From the NCBI RefSeq assembly GCF_023913515.1, contig NZ_CP099392.1, positions 1 to 64,000 of the forward strand: a stretch of DNA of 64,000 nucleotides, read 5' to 3'. The position numbers and the translations under genes are program-made. Below, in pieces: positions 52,856 to 62,508 of the stretch (positions within the stretch are counted from its first letter, which is position 1; each line of letters starts with the position of its first letter). Below the pieces are notes generated by a model that worked only from the letters and a program-made list of their open reading frames with translations, was not told the origin of the DNA and made no database searches. The DNA comes from Natronococcus sp. CG52. GTDB taxonomy: Archaea > Halobacteriota > Halobacteria > Halobacteriales > Natrialbaceae.

Positions 52856-53610
52856 CTCATTATTCTGAGATGATCGATATAGAACGATCATCGAAAATCC
52901 CGATACTCCGACGAGAAGCGACTGTCGAGTCGAGAGTCGAGTGGGCGATAGTAGTATCCAATTTACCATATTTCATATGAATAAGCGTCACGCGGTCGTT
53001 GGCATCTCGAACCCAGCGACGTCGAAAAACGATACGATTACTCATCGTCCTACCAGTTATCTGTGGCGTCCGTCTCGAGGCACTATACTAATCCGAATAG
53101 TTTGGACGAACTACCGGCAGCAATCGATGAATTACAAACATATGTTTGTATAACCTACAGATGTTACTATCAGGGGAATCGTCACTCACGACCCCGTCCG
53201 CTCGCTCCTCCCGGACTCCACTCGCTGAATCAGCTGATATCGGGAACGTATACCCGGGTCAGGCGGTACAGTCCCGTCTCTCCGGCGATCGACGACGATC
53301 GAACCGGTCCACTCCGTAAACGAGTGAACGGGATTTGTATCCAATCTGCTTGGATCACGGTGATACGCACCGTCCGCTCTCGAAACGGGTGAAAGCGGCA
53401 CGAGAAGGCCGTATCGGTGCTCCGAATCGCCGAAACGGCGATAGCCGTAGCAGGCACGAGATCGTAGAACGAAAAGATGTCCAAGTTACTCGGACGGCAC
53501 CGAAGCGTCTGGAGGCCGATCTCTTCAGACCGAAGTCGACCCGTTGTGACGTTTCACGGCGCAGATCCCGGAATCCGGCGCTGGGGTCGCGACGTCCGAC
53601 GGAACCGTCG
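52856..53610. other. 755-bp intergenic region between NSS transporter and IclR copy 3
   Basis: No gene is convincing. A perfect 18-bp palindrome lies at 53133-53150. The rest holds no recognisable repeat or RNA. Confidence 0.5.
53133..53150. promoter_or_regulatory. 18-bp perfect palindrome, operator candidate
   Basis: TACAAACAT-ATGTTTGTA has no loop and lies about 315 bp upstream of the NSS transporter. Its placement between an IclR gene and the gene downstream of it parallels the 22-bp palindrome at 27814-27835, and both open with ATTACA (53131 and 27814). Confidence 0.45.
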
Positions 53611-54381
53611 CTAGCTGTATCTGAGGTTGATGTGGATCTCGTCGATCGCTGCGAGGAGTTTGTCCGGCAGTTCGTTTCGCAAATACTCGTCTTTCACCCG
53701 GTTTGCCGGCCCGGAGATACTGATCCCGCCGATCGGCGCGCCGTCTTCGTCCCGGATCGGAGCGCCGACCGCGTTCAATCCCTCGATCGACTCCTCGATA
53801 TTGAACGCGTACCCTCGTTCCCGAGTCGCCTCGAGTTCCTCGAGCAGTTCGTCCTCGTCGGTGATCGTGTGCTCGGTCATCTCCACTAGCCCCTGCCGTT
53901 CGACGATCGCCCGGAGTTCGTCCGGATCGAGATAGGCCAGTATCGCTTTGCCGACGGCGAGCTGGTGAAGGTATCGCCGCTGCCCGACGCGGGCGGACGT
54001 TCGCAGCGGACTGTCGCCGAACGCCTTGTAGAGATGGACGCTGAAGTCTCCCTCCTTCGCGACGAGCCAGACCTTCTCGCCGGTCTCTTCGGCCAGCCGA
54101 TCGACCTGTCGTCGCCCGACGTCGAAAAACGGGACGCGAGTGCGGGCGCTGATTCCGAAATCGAGCAGCCGAAGGCCGAGATAGAATCTCCCCTCCTCTC
54201 TGAACAGGAAATCGTTGTCCTCGAGCGTGAGCAGGTGGCGGTGGACGGTACTCCGCGCGAGGTCCGACGCCGCGGCGAGGTCGTCGAGCGTCTGGCCGGG
54301 GTTTTCCTTCAGCTGCTCGAGAAGGCGGATAGACGACTCGGTCGTCGTCACCGGCCGATTCGATCGAGGGGTGTCGTCCAT
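53611..54381 (-). CDS. IclR-family transcriptional regulator, copy 3
   Basis: The 256-residue protein has the winged helix-turn-helix SSIRLLEQLKENPGQTLDDLA…LARSTVHRHLLTL (about 16-60) and the effector domain with GISARTRVPFFDVGRRQVD, HQLAVGKAILAYLDPDELRAI and a closing GGISISGPANRVKDEYL. It is upstream of the NSS transporter in the same direction and is the likely regulator of that gene and perhaps of the E1/synthase group. The ligand is unknown. It is not closely similar to the two IclR proteins of the sugar locus beyond family motifs. Confidence 0.9.
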   Translation of the reverse strand: MDDTPRSNRPVTTTESSIRLLEQLKENPGQTLDDLAAASDLARSTVHRHLLTLEDNDFLFREEGRFYLGLRLLDFGISARTRVPFFDVGRRQVDRLAEETGEKVWLVAKEGDFSVHLYKAFGDSPLRTSARVGQRRYLHQLAVGKAILAYLDPDELRAIVERQGLVEMTEHTITDEDELLEELEATRERGYAFNIEESIEGLNAVGAPIRDEDGAPIGGISISGPANRVKDEYLRNELPDKLLAAIDEIHINLRYS

Positions 54382-54485
54382 GGTCCCGTATCGTTCGACC
54401 GGTGATTTAGGTGTTGTTCTATCAGGCCGAAAACCGGTTCTCCGTCAGTCGATCCAGACCTCGAACAGTCGTATCGTCCACTTCG

Positions 54486-56213
54486 TTACTCGTCGCCTTC
54501 GGGAGTCGAGCTATCCGTCCGGTCGTTCACCGCTGGTTCGTCGACGTCGATATCGTACGCGTCGAGTACGTCGGTCCAGAACTCGCGGAACCCGGTTTCC
54601 TCGAGCTGCCGAACGTCGCTCTGGCCCGCATCGACGCGCTCGAGTCGCGCGTCCACCGTCTCGAGCAGTCGATCGGCGTCCGTCCCGTCGACGGCGTCCG
54701 ACTTGATCGCGTCCATCATCGCCGCCCTCTCGCTCTCGAGAACGCGACGTTCGCCGGCGAGTTCGGTCCGACGTCGCACCGACGGATACCGCTCGAGGAG
54801 CGCCGAGACCGTCGCCTCGAGACGGCGTTTCTCCCGGCCGTACGTCGCACAGAATTCGACGTAGAGATCCTCGGGGAGCGCGTCGTCCCGGCGCAGCTGA
54901 CTCGCACTCTCGATAGCCGCGTCGACGCCGCGGAGGCGGGTCATCAGCAGTCGATAGACCGCATCGGCCGGCGCTCGTCTGCCGATCCCGGTGCGCTCGA
55001 GCAGCGAGGTGATCGTCAGTCCCTGAACGAGGAGGCTGAACGCCGCCACACCGAAGACCAGCACCCGAAGCTCTTCGCGGAGCGCGACGGGGAGGTCGGT
55101 TGGAAGACCCAGGACCAGTGCGATCGGAATCGACGCGTGCAACCCGCTCCAGGCGATCACGTGCTGGGACGACCACGGGACCGATTCGGAGAGCCACCGG
55201 TTGGCTAGCGTTACGAGCGGATAGGTGACGAGGAACCGAGCGAGGACGACGAGAACGAACGCGGCCAGCACGAGTTCGGCGTTGTCGACGAACGCGTCGA
55301 TCGGAGTCTCGAGGCCGATGAGGACGAACAGGAGCGTGTCGAGCAGGAAGGCAACGGCACCCCACGTCGTCGCGACGGTGATCCGCGTCTGTGGATCGAG
55401 CGCTTCGGTCTCCCCCCGGTCGCCGATGAGCAGTCCGGCGACGACGGCGGCGATGGCACCGCTCGCACCGAGCGCATCCGCGAGGAAGTACGAACCGTAG
55501 GCCAGGACGACGGTGAGCGTGACGCCGAGCATCGCGTCGTCGGCGACGACCATCGCCCGGTAGACGACGTAGCCGGCGGTGACCCCGATCAGAAAGCCAC
55601 CGACGCTCGCCGCCAGCAGTCCGGCGCCGATATCTCGGATCAGCTCCGTGGCGGACGTAAACGCCGCGGGCGAGATTTCGCGCTGGAAGGCCTCGACGAC
55701 GACCGCGAGGATCGTCGTGAAGAGGGCGACGCCCACGCCGTCGTTGAGCAGGCTCTCGCTCTCGATGATGGTCGAGAGCTGTTTCGGCGCGCCGACGTCC
55801 TCGAGCACCGCCACCACCGAGACGGCGTCCGTCGGCATGATCATCGCCGCGAACAGCAGGGAGACGAGCAGCGGATAGCCGAACGCGTACCGGCCGGCGA
55901 TTCCGAGAAGGAGGATCGAAACCAGGAGCCCGGGACCGGCCAGCAGGATCACCGGCAGGAGATTCTCCCGCAGGCGTCGAAGGTCGACGTTCGAACCACC
56001 CTGGAACAACAGCGCCGGAAGGACGACGAGCAGGATGATCTCCTCCGTGAGACCGATCGTGTGATCGATTCCGAACACCGAGGCCCCGAAGCCGACGAGC
56101 AACAGCGCAATCGTGTACGGAATGTTCGCAGTCCTCGCGAGAGCGACGCCGACCGTACCCGCGATCAACAGGACAACGACGAGTTCGACGAGAACCGTCT
56201 CGAGGACGCTCAT
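54486..56213 (-). CDS. CPA1-family Na+/H+ antiporter
   Basis: ATG 56211-56213 (MSVLETVLVELVV) is the proper start, because the frame to 56531 is unrelated, giving 575 residues. Twelve or thirteen helices cover about residues 5-420, with the CPA1 ion-binding motif in ESESLLNDGVGVALFTTI and AAMIMPTDAVSVVAVL. The last 150 residues are a cytoplasmic, Arg/Glu-rich helical tail (YGREKRRLEATVSALLERYPSV), normal for bacterial NhaP/YjcE-type exchangers. It expels Na+ in exchange for H+, which fits a halophile. It is a stand-alone gene downstream of a long A+T-rich gap. Confidence 0.9.
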   Translation of the reverse strand: MSVLETVLVELVVVLLIAGTVGVALARTANIPYTIALLLVGFGASVFGIDHTIGLTEEIILLVVLPALLFQGGSNVDLRRLRENLLPVILLAGPGLLVSILLLGIAGRYAFGYPLLVSLLFAAMIMPTDAVSVVAVLEDVGAPKQLSTIIESESLLNDGVGVALFTTILAVVVEAFQREISPAAFTSATELIRDIGAGLLAASVGGFLIGVTAGYVVYRAMVVADDAMLGVTLTVVLAYGSYFLADALGASGAIAAVVAGLLIGDRGETEALDPQTRITVATTWGAVAFLLDTLLFVLIGLETPIDAFVDNAELVLAAFVLVVLARFLVTYPLVTLANRWLSESVPWSSQHVIAWSGLHASIPIALVLGLPTDLPVALREELRVLVFGVAAFSLLVQGLTITSLLERTGIGRRAPADAVYRLLMTRLRGVDAAIESASQLRRDDALPEDLYVEFCATYGREKRRLEATVSALLERYPSVRRRTELAGERRVLESERAAMMDAIKSDAVDGTDADRLLETVDARLERVDAGQSDVRQLEETGFREFWTDVLDAYDIDVDEPAVNDRTDSSTPEGDE

Positions 56214-57084
56214 CACGAGCAGTATTCTACGGAGCCAGTTAATGCTACCACCGAAGGTACCCGAGGCGACGGTCGTACCGCTCGCGAGCGGCTGTGTGAG
56301 GGTCGGTTGGTCTCGACGGTGGAGGGCGTCTCTGGTCTCGACCAACGGTCGGTAGAACGTCGTGGACTGGTATCGAACGTCCACGCTCGCCCCGTCGCCG
56401 AAATCGAAGCGGACGATTGACGTCAAACGAAGTGTTTCCCCAGCAGATGAACGGGGGTATCGATTATAGAATAGAATCCCGTATCGACGTTCGGCTTTGA
56501 GATTACATGTTTGACTAGTGTTAGTATTCATGTCTGCTACCAGTGATTTCTCTCAGAAAGGAAAGACCTTGTTTCTGGGCATTATAGGCATCTAAAGGCC
56601 ATAAAAAGGGCGTATTTGGGAGATGGTCGAAATAGCGTTCCCGGACGTGTAGATATATAGTGATGAGAATGATATAGACGGTTACATACTAGTGAACTGC
56701 TGCGCTCCGTTGTATCGACGCTCTATTGTTTAATAATATTAAATTCATATGGTGTACTAACCTGTCGTCGAAGTGGATGGAAATAGCCATCCATTATGAC
56801 GACGGCAGAATTTTTTTACATTAGTACTGCTGTAATGCGGGCGTGGCGAGTACCGATACCGGGACCACAGCCGAACAGGACCCTGTTCAGCGGTACCGAT
56901 ATACGATCGATCTTCGAGGCGAAAGCGTGATCGAACACGCGCGAGTCCGGCTCGAGCAACAGCGTTGTTTAGTATTATCAAATAGCGTGTGAAAACGTAA
57001 ACCGGCCGTTTCCGCCGTCCGAGAACCGAGTTCACCGAGATAATCCGGTTTACCGGGCGGGAACACGACGACCCGCACTCGAAC
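56214..57084. other. 871-bp A+T-rich intergenic region
   Basis: The region is markedly richer in A+T than the genes around it and has no convincing frame. It contains TTTAATA-A-TATTAAA (56729-56743), a perfect 7-bp-arm palindrome. Nothing else is recognised. Confidence 0.5.
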
Positions 57085-58044
57085 CTACGAAAGCGAGACC
57101 GGTTCGCCGGTTTCGATCGCTTCGTTTGCGGCCAGCGTTAGCTCGAGCGTCTTTGCGGCGTCCGCGTAGTCGCTCCTGACGTACGCTTCGTCCCGTTCGG
57201 TTACGGCGGCGACGAACGCGTCCACTTCTCGACGAAGCGCCTCGTTCGAGTCGTCGGACTCGTACTCGACGGCCTCGTCATCGACGGTTCCGGTGAGCGT
57301 CCGGTGAGTGAAATCGAGGTCGAGGTAGAACCCGTCGCCGACCAGTTCGAGTTTGCGGCCGACCGGCGTCACGCAGTTCGTCGAGACGTGACTGACCACG
57401 TCGTTCTCGTGTTTCATCGTGGTCGAGTTGACGTCCTCGAAGTCGATCGACTCGAGGTCGACGCGCGACCCACCGAACGCGGTGACCGCCTGGACCTCGC
57501 CGCCGAAGTAGCGAATCAGATCGAAAACGTGTGTCGTCAGCTGGACGTTGCCGCCGCCGGACTTCGCTTTCTGCCGACCCCATTCGCGTCCGGGGACGCC
57601 GCCCCAGTATCGACCCTCGATGAGGCTCAGCGTCCGCCCGCTGATCAGTTCCTCGGCCCGGTCGATCAGACTCGAGTAGCGGGACAGGTATCCCGACTGA
57701 GAGATGACGTCGTTGTTCTCGATAGCGGCCCGGATCTCTCTCGCCTTCTCGTTCGTTCGCGCGACTGGCTTTTCGACGAGGAGATCGAGCCCCCGCTCGG
57801 CGGCCATGATCGCCTGCTCAGTGTGGGCAAACGAAGGGATCGCGACGAGGACGGCGTCGAGTCGTTCGTTTTGGTACAGTTTCTCGTAATCCGTATACAC
57901 CGTTGCATCGCGCGGCTCCGCGACGGTGCGGGCAGTTGCCCCGTCGAGATCACAGACCGCAGTGACAGCGACGTCGTCGTGACGATCGAACTGTTCGAGT
58001 AATCGCTGGCCCATAGTGCCAGCACCAATACAGGCGACATCCAT
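57085..58044 (-). CDS. Gfo/Idh/MocA-family oxidoreductase
   Basis: ATG 58042-58044 (MDVACIGAGTMGQRLL) begins the Rossmann fold and is preferred to the frame reaching 58092; it also lies about 26 bp from a TATA-like box. The 319-residue protein has the family's VEKPVART motif (Lys-Pro catalytic/nucleotide-binding) near residue 95 and the C-terminal domain with GGGNVQLTTHVFDLIRYFGG (active-site His). Such enzymes reduce or oxidise sugars or inositols with NAD(P). Sugar or inositol dehydrogenase activity would fit the neighbouring binding proteins, but the substrate is open. Confidence 0.88.
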   Translation of the reverse strand: MDVACIGAGTMGQRLLEQFDRHDDVAVTAVCDLDGATARTVAEPRDATVYTDYEKLYQNERLDAVLVAIPSFAHTEQAIMAAERGLDLLVEKPVARTNEKAREIRAAIENNDVISQSGYLSRYSSLIDRAEELISGRTLSLIEGRYWGGVPGREWGRQKAKSGGGNVQLTTHVFDLIRYFGGEVQAVTAFGGSRVDLESIDFEDVNSTTMKHENDVVSHVSTNCVTPVGRKLELVGDGFYLDLDFTHRTLTGTVDDEAVEYESDDSNEALRREVDAFVAAVTERDEAYVRSDYADAAKTLELTLAANEAIETGEPVSLS

Positions 58045-58064
58045 GTCGGTGGTAACGTATTCGA

Positions 58065-58077
58065 ATGATAATAAGTG
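58065..58077 (-). promoter_or_regulatory. TATA-like promoter of the Gfo/Idh/MocA gene
   Basis: The minus strand reads ACTTATTATCAT, centred about 26 bp from ATG 58044. Confidence 0.5.
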
Positions 58078-58234
58078 TGCCGTCCGGTACAACGTTCGCG
58101 ACCGGGAAAGAAGGCGAAACCGCGTGGTCGAATTCGTGGCCGATTCGCAGTTCAGTATCGCGAGCCGAAACCCGGTTCTCTCGTCGGTTCGAACGCCCGA
58201 TTACGCTCGAGCAGCGACGAGGGGTAGCTCATCA

Positions 58235-60082
58235 CTAGCGTGGTGAAACGTGGCCCCGCTTCAGGCCGCGGAACGCACCGCGGTACGCTTCCCAGTCGGT
58301 CGTGTCCGTGTGGAACTCGAAGTCCCGGGTGTTGCCGAAGGTCCCGGTCTGAACTTCGACGAGGTCGATGCCGGGCAAGTGGAAGTTCCAGTACCACGAG
58401 AAGATCTCGGCGATCTCCTCGTTGCGCTGTTCTTCCTGGACCGTTCGCCACTCCTGGTCGAGTTCGAAGATGTTGATCTCCTCGGTCGAGCCGGAGAGAT
58501 CCTCCCGTCCGACCTCGGTCGGGAGTTCGAGCACGATTTCGCGACCGTTGTACGGCGATCGCGTCTCTCCCTCGTCGAGTGCTTGCTGGATGTCGATCGC
58601 GTCACCCAGTTCGTTACTGTGCGTGTGATTGTGTCGGAAGTAGTAGAAGGGGTGTGCGGTCTGTGCGCCGTGACTACCGATGGCCAGGTCGAAATCGATG
58701 TTGTCCGACGTTCGATCGTTGAACGTCGCCGACTCGAGGGCGTTGAGGTCGATCTCGAACCCGAAGTTGATGAGTTGGTCCGAGATCGAACGCGCGAGGT
58801 TCGTCTGGTAATCCGGAATCACGATCTCCAGCGACACGACGTCGCCGTCTTCGCCGACCCACTCGTCGCCATCGAGTTCGTATCCGGCCTGCTCCATCAG
58901 CTCCGTCGCGCTCTCCTCGTCGTCTTCGACCGAGTAATCGATGTAGTCCGCGACGTAATCGTCGTCGAGCCAGTTCGACGTGACGTCCGACGGAAGCCCG
59001 GTCTGGGCTTCGCGTGGCGTACTCTCGTTGTTGTAGTTCGTCGAGATGTGCTCGAGGTTCAGGACGTGAGCGATCGCTCGTCGAACCTCGTACTGGCGGA
59101 TGTGTTCCGCTCCCGGGCCCTGTTCGTAGAACTCGAGCTTTCGCATGAACGAATCCTCGTACACGGAAACGTCCTCCAGGTGGTCGGGAGCCGCGCCCTC
59201 GCCGACCCACTGCTGCAGTAATCCGAAGCCGAAGTCGACGTCGCCACCCTGAATCCGCTGTGCGAGGGCGTCGTCCTGTGCGAGGAGGAACTCGAACTCG
59301 TCGATCTCGATCTGATCCGCGTAGGGGTGGTCCTCGAACAGTTCGAAGTAGATCCCTTCCGTATCGTAATCGACGATCTGGAACGGTCCGTTCCCGAGTT
59401 CCTCGTCCGTGACCGTCGAGATGTGGAGCGGCATCTCGTCGGCCATCTCTTCCTGGATCTGGAGGCGCTCGTCGTGGTCGGACGCATCCTGAAGCTTTTC
59501 CGCCCACGGCTTACATTTGTCGCGGTGAATGCGTTGCATCGCGCCGAGATACCCGCCCAGTTGGTACTGGAGTAACTCGGGGTTCTGTGGCTCCTCGTAC
59601 ACCCGGGTCAGCGTCATTTCGTCTTCGAGAATGAGATCCTCGAGATCGCTACCGTCTCCCTGGAAGAGACGGGCACACTCCTCGAACCAGTACTTATCCT
59701 CGGCGGTGATCTGGTCTCCGTTCCACCAGTACCAGCCGTCCGCGAACTCCACGGTCACGGCCTGTTCGTCGGGGTCGTACTCCCAGTCTTCGATCTGCTC
59801 GAGCGCGATCGATCCGTCGGCGAAAAATCGCTGAACCGGCTCGAGGATCAGCCACGACTGGGACCACGGGTATCCTCCCGCCCAGTGGTTGAAGTTCATC
59901 TCCTCCGGAATCGTCGGCTGCCACGAACGAATCGTACTCGTCCCGTCTTCGGAATCCGTCTCGCCACCCATACAGCCGGCGAGACCCCCAGCAACCATCG
60001 CCGAACTCGCGGCAAGCATCTGACGCCGCGTCAGGAACTCCTCCGCAGAGTCCACGGTGCCGTATCTGTCACTGTTTGGCAT
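58235..60082 (-). CDS. Family-5 ABC substrate-binding lipoprotein, tandem copy 1
   Basis: ATG 60080-60082 (MPNSDRYGTVDSAEEF) opens a 615-residue protein with a twin-arginine-like signal (LTRRQMLAASSAMVAGG) and lipobox LAGC. The mature part is an SBP_bac_5 fold: YDPDEQAVTVEFADGWYWWNGDQITAEDKYW, ELGNGPFQIVDYDTEGIYFE, and ETIRAIAHVL-type helices. Family-5 proteins bind peptides or, in many archaea, oligosaccharides. A near-identical gene lies immediately upstream at 60155, and the fused ATPase at 62509 is the probable energiser; permease genes are not in the window. Sequence is intact relative to its twin. Confidence 0.9.
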   Translation of the reverse strand: MPNSDRYGTVDSAEEFLTRRQMLAASSAMVAGGLAGCMGGETDSEDGTSTIRSWQPTIPEEMNFNHWAGGYPWSQSWLILEPVQRFFADGSIALEQIEDWEYDPDEQAVTVEFADGWYWWNGDQITAEDKYWFEECARLFQGDGSDLEDLILEDEMTLTRVYEEPQNPELLQYQLGGYLGAMQRIHRDKCKPWAEKLQDASDHDERLQIQEEMADEMPLHISTVTDEELGNGPFQIVDYDTEGIYFELFEDHPYADQIEIDEFEFLLAQDDALAQRIQGGDVDFGFGLLQQWVGEGAAPDHLEDVSVYEDSFMRKLEFYEQGPGAEHIRQYEVRRAIAHVLNLEHISTNYNNESTPREAQTGLPSDVTSNWLDDDYVADYIDYSVEDDEESATELMEQAGYELDGDEWVGEDGDVVSLEIVIPDYQTNLARSISDQLINFGFEIDLNALESATFNDRTSDNIDFDLAIGSHGAQTAHPFYYFRHNHTHSNELGDAIDIQQALDEGETRSPYNGREIVLELPTEVGREDLSGSTEEINIFELDQEWRTVQEEQRNEEIAEIFSWYWNFHLPGIDLVEVQTGTFGNTRDFEFHTDTTDWEAYRGAFRGLKRGHVSPR

Positions 60083-60154
60083 ACGCAATTAGTATTATAA
60101 GTCATAGGTTAAATACTTTTCTCGAGTTCGTACGTTCGGGCTGACGTGTCTCCG

Positions 60155-61945
60155 TCACTTTGGCGAGACGTGGCCGCGTTTTACGCCGCGGTACGCACCG
60201 CGGTAGCAACTCCAGTCTTTCGTGTCAGTCTGGAACTCGAAGTCCCGGGTGTTGCCGAAGGTCCCACTCCGTACTTCGACGAGGTCGATGCCGGGCAAGT
60301 GGAAGTTCCAGTACCACGAGAAGATCTCGGCGATTTCTCTGCTCCGATCTTCTTCGGCGGTGACCCGCCACTCCTGGTCGAGTTCGAAGAGATTGATCTC
60401 CTCGGTCGAACCGGACGGGTCTTCGTCCCCGACGTTCGACGAAATCTCGATGACGATCTCGCGACCGTTGTACGGAGCACGCGTTTCTCCCTCTTCCAGT
60501 ACGTCTTCGATGACGCCGGTATCGCCCATGTCGAGAGAATGGGTGTGATCGTGCCGGAAGTAATAAAACGGATGCGCGATCAGTCCACCGTGCTCACCAA
60601 CGGTCATATCGAAATTAATCGTCTCTTCAGTATTCGCTCTGTAGGTCGCCCCTTCGAGCACATCGAAGTCGATCTCGAATCCGAAGTTCGCGAGTTGATC
60701 CGAAACCGTCCGTCCGATGTTGGTGTTGTGGTCGGGAATGACAATTTCGAACGAAACGCGGTCGCCGTCTTCGTCAACCCACCGGTCGTCCTCGAGTTCG
60801 TACCCGGCTCGTTCCATCAGTTCGGTCGCACCGTCCTCGTCGGCTTCGAAGGGATACTCGAGGTAATCGGCGACGTAGTCATCGTCGAGCCAGTTCGAAG
60901 TGACCTCCGCTGTGAGCCCCGTTTGCGCTTCGCGAGCGGTGCTCGGCGCGCTGTAGTTGTTCGAGACGTGACGATTGTCGACGGCGTGTGCGATCGCCCG
61001 ACGGACCTCGCGCTTGCGGAGGTGCTCCGATCCCGGGCCCCGTCCGAATATTTCGATTCGGCGCATGAACGTGTCATCGCACCTGTGGATGTCCGCTACG
61101 TGATCGGCAGCCATCTCCTCACCGACCCACGTCTGGAGGAGGCTGTAGCCGAAGTCGATATCGCCCCCCTGAAGCCGCTGTGCGACCGCATCGTCCTCCG
61201 CGAGGAGAAACTCGAGGTCGATTCCCTCGGTGCTGTAATCGACGATCTTGAACGGGCCGTTTCCGAGTCCTTCCTCCGCGACCGTCGAGATGTGGAGCGG
61301 CATCTCGTCGGCCATCCGGTCTTCGATTTCGAGTCGCTCCTCCTGGTTCGACGCGTCCCGGAGTTCTTCCGCCCACGGCCGGAACTTGTCGCGGTGGACT
61401 CGCATCATCTCGCCCAGATAACCGCCGAGTTTGTACTCGACCAGTTCGGGATTCTGCGGTTCTTTGTACACCCGGGTGATCGTCATCTCGTCCTCGAGAA
61501 CGAGATCTTCGAGGTCACTCCCCTCGCCGTGAACGAGACGGGCGCACTCCTCGTACCAGTACTTGTCCTCGGCGGTGATCTGGTCACCGTTCCACCAGTG
61601 CCAGCCGTCTTCGAACTCCACCGTCAGGGCCCGTTCATCGGGATTGTACTCCCAGTGTTCGATCATCTGGTTTTCGACGGAACCGTCGGTAAAAAATCGC
61701 TGAACCGGCTCGAGAAGCAGCCACGTTTGCGACCACGGATATCCCGACGCCCAAGTGTTGAAATTCATCTCGTCGGGAATCATCGGCTGGAACGTCCTGA
61801 TCGCGTCCCCGGAACCGGTTTGCTCACCTCCCAGACACCCTGCGAGGCCGCCGGCGATCGTCGCCGAACTTGCGGCGAGCATTCGACGGCGCGTCAGAAA
61901 CTCCTCAGCTGAGTCGATACTGTGCCCCGTGCTATCACTCACCAT
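60155..61945 (-). CDS. Family-5 ABC substrate-binding lipoprotein, tandem copy 2 with internal deletion
   Basis: The 596-residue paralogue of the downstream protein keeps the twin-arginine signal (LTRRRMLAASSATIAGG), the lipobox LAGC and most of the fold. Blocks such as GWHWWNGDQITAEDKYWYEE and GREIVIEISSN are clear. Between STEGI and FLLAED, 17 residues present in copy 1 (YFELFEDHPYADQIEID) are missing without a frame change. That segment contains the conserved E/D-x-x-Y part of the family, which helps close the ligand pocket. The protein may therefore be non-binding or altered. Stretches of about 60 identical bases near both 3' ends suggest recent duplication or conversion. Confidence 0.88.
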   Translation of the reverse strand: MVSDSTGHSIDSAEEFLTRRRMLAASSATIAGGLAGCLGGEQTGSGDAIRTFQPMIPDEMNFNTWASGYPWSQTWLLLEPVQRFFTDGSVENQMIEHWEYNPDERALTVEFEDGWHWWNGDQITAEDKYWYEECARLVHGEGSDLEDLVLEDEMTITRVYKEPQNPELVEYKLGGYLGEMMRVHRDKFRPWAEELRDASNQEERLEIEDRMADEMPLHISTVAEEGLGNGPFKIVDYSTEGIDLEFLLAEDDAVAQRLQGGDIDFGYSLLQTWVGEEMAADHVADIHRCDDTFMRRIEIFGRGPGSEHLRKREVRRAIAHAVDNRHVSNNYSAPSTAREAQTGLTAEVTSNWLDDDYVADYLEYPFEADEDGATELMERAGYELEDDRWVDEDGDRVSFEIVIPDHNTNIGRTVSDQLANFGFEIDFDVLEGATYRANTEETINFDMTVGEHGGLIAHPFYYFRHDHTHSLDMGDTGVIEDVLEEGETRAPYNGREIVIEISSNVGDEDPSGSTEEINLFELDQEWRVTAEEDRSREIAEIFSWYWNFHLPGIDLVEVRSGTFGNTRDFEFQTDTKDWSCYRGAYRGVKRGHVSPK

Positions 61946-62052
61946 AAATTACACACGGACGTTATAGATTAAATGTCTAACTTTCGACGCCATTTCCTGC
62001 AACCCATCCGATCGTTCGGCCCCTCTCGCTAGCGGCTCGGAGAATCGAGAGT

Positions 62053-62313
62053 TCAGTCCCGACGGAGTCGCTTTAGCAACAGGTAAAACGATCCCGCGGA
62101 GACGATCGCCGAAATACCGAACACGCCGAGCATTCCGGCGATGACGCCGTCCTGACTGGTGATCTGGACGCCGCTCTCGAAGACGGCGGCGACGAGCAAC
62201 AGGACGACGCCGATCGCGACGAACGACAACAGGAGCGATCCTCGAAGCGTCTTGAGAAGCCTGTACATCAGCTCTTCTTCCGGATCTGTGTCTTTCTCCG
62301 TAGCAGTTTCCAT
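62053..62313 (-). CDS. Small two-helix membrane protein, unknown
   Basis: From ATG 62311-62313 (METATEKDTDPEEEL) the product has 86 residues, with a charged N-terminal 25 residues, two hydrophobic segments (SLLLSFVAIGVVLLLVAAVF and IAGMLGVFGISAIVSAGSFY) and a basic tail KRLRRD. The longer frame to 62397 adds an Arg-rich stretch without similarity. It lies head to head with the ABC ATPase gene. No family is recognised; a small accessory or stress membrane protein is possible. Confidence 0.55.
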   Translation of the reverse strand: METATEKDTDPEEELMYRLLKTLRGSLLLSFVAIGVVLLLVAAVFESGVQITSQDGVIAGMLGVFGISAIVSAGSFYLLLKRLRRD

Positions 62314-62508
62314 CGTGTCGGACCTATCTTCTATAAGATTCCATATAAATGTTGGCCCCGGTCGGCGGACGCGTTCGGACGCGGCGGAACGTCGCAAAGA
62401 TTAATATGTGTGTTGTGCCAAACCACCACGTACAGAAAATCGACGGCTCGCTCCGCCGTCGAAGACCGATGCGAGACGCGGAGTGACTCAGGACCCATCA
62501 TCTCAACT
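62314..62508. other. Divergent promoter region between small membrane protein and DppDF ATPase
   Basis: AAAGATTAATATGTG at about 62396-62410 is TATA-like and could drive the ATPase gene with a leader of about 85 bases. No other element was recognised. Confidence 0.4.
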
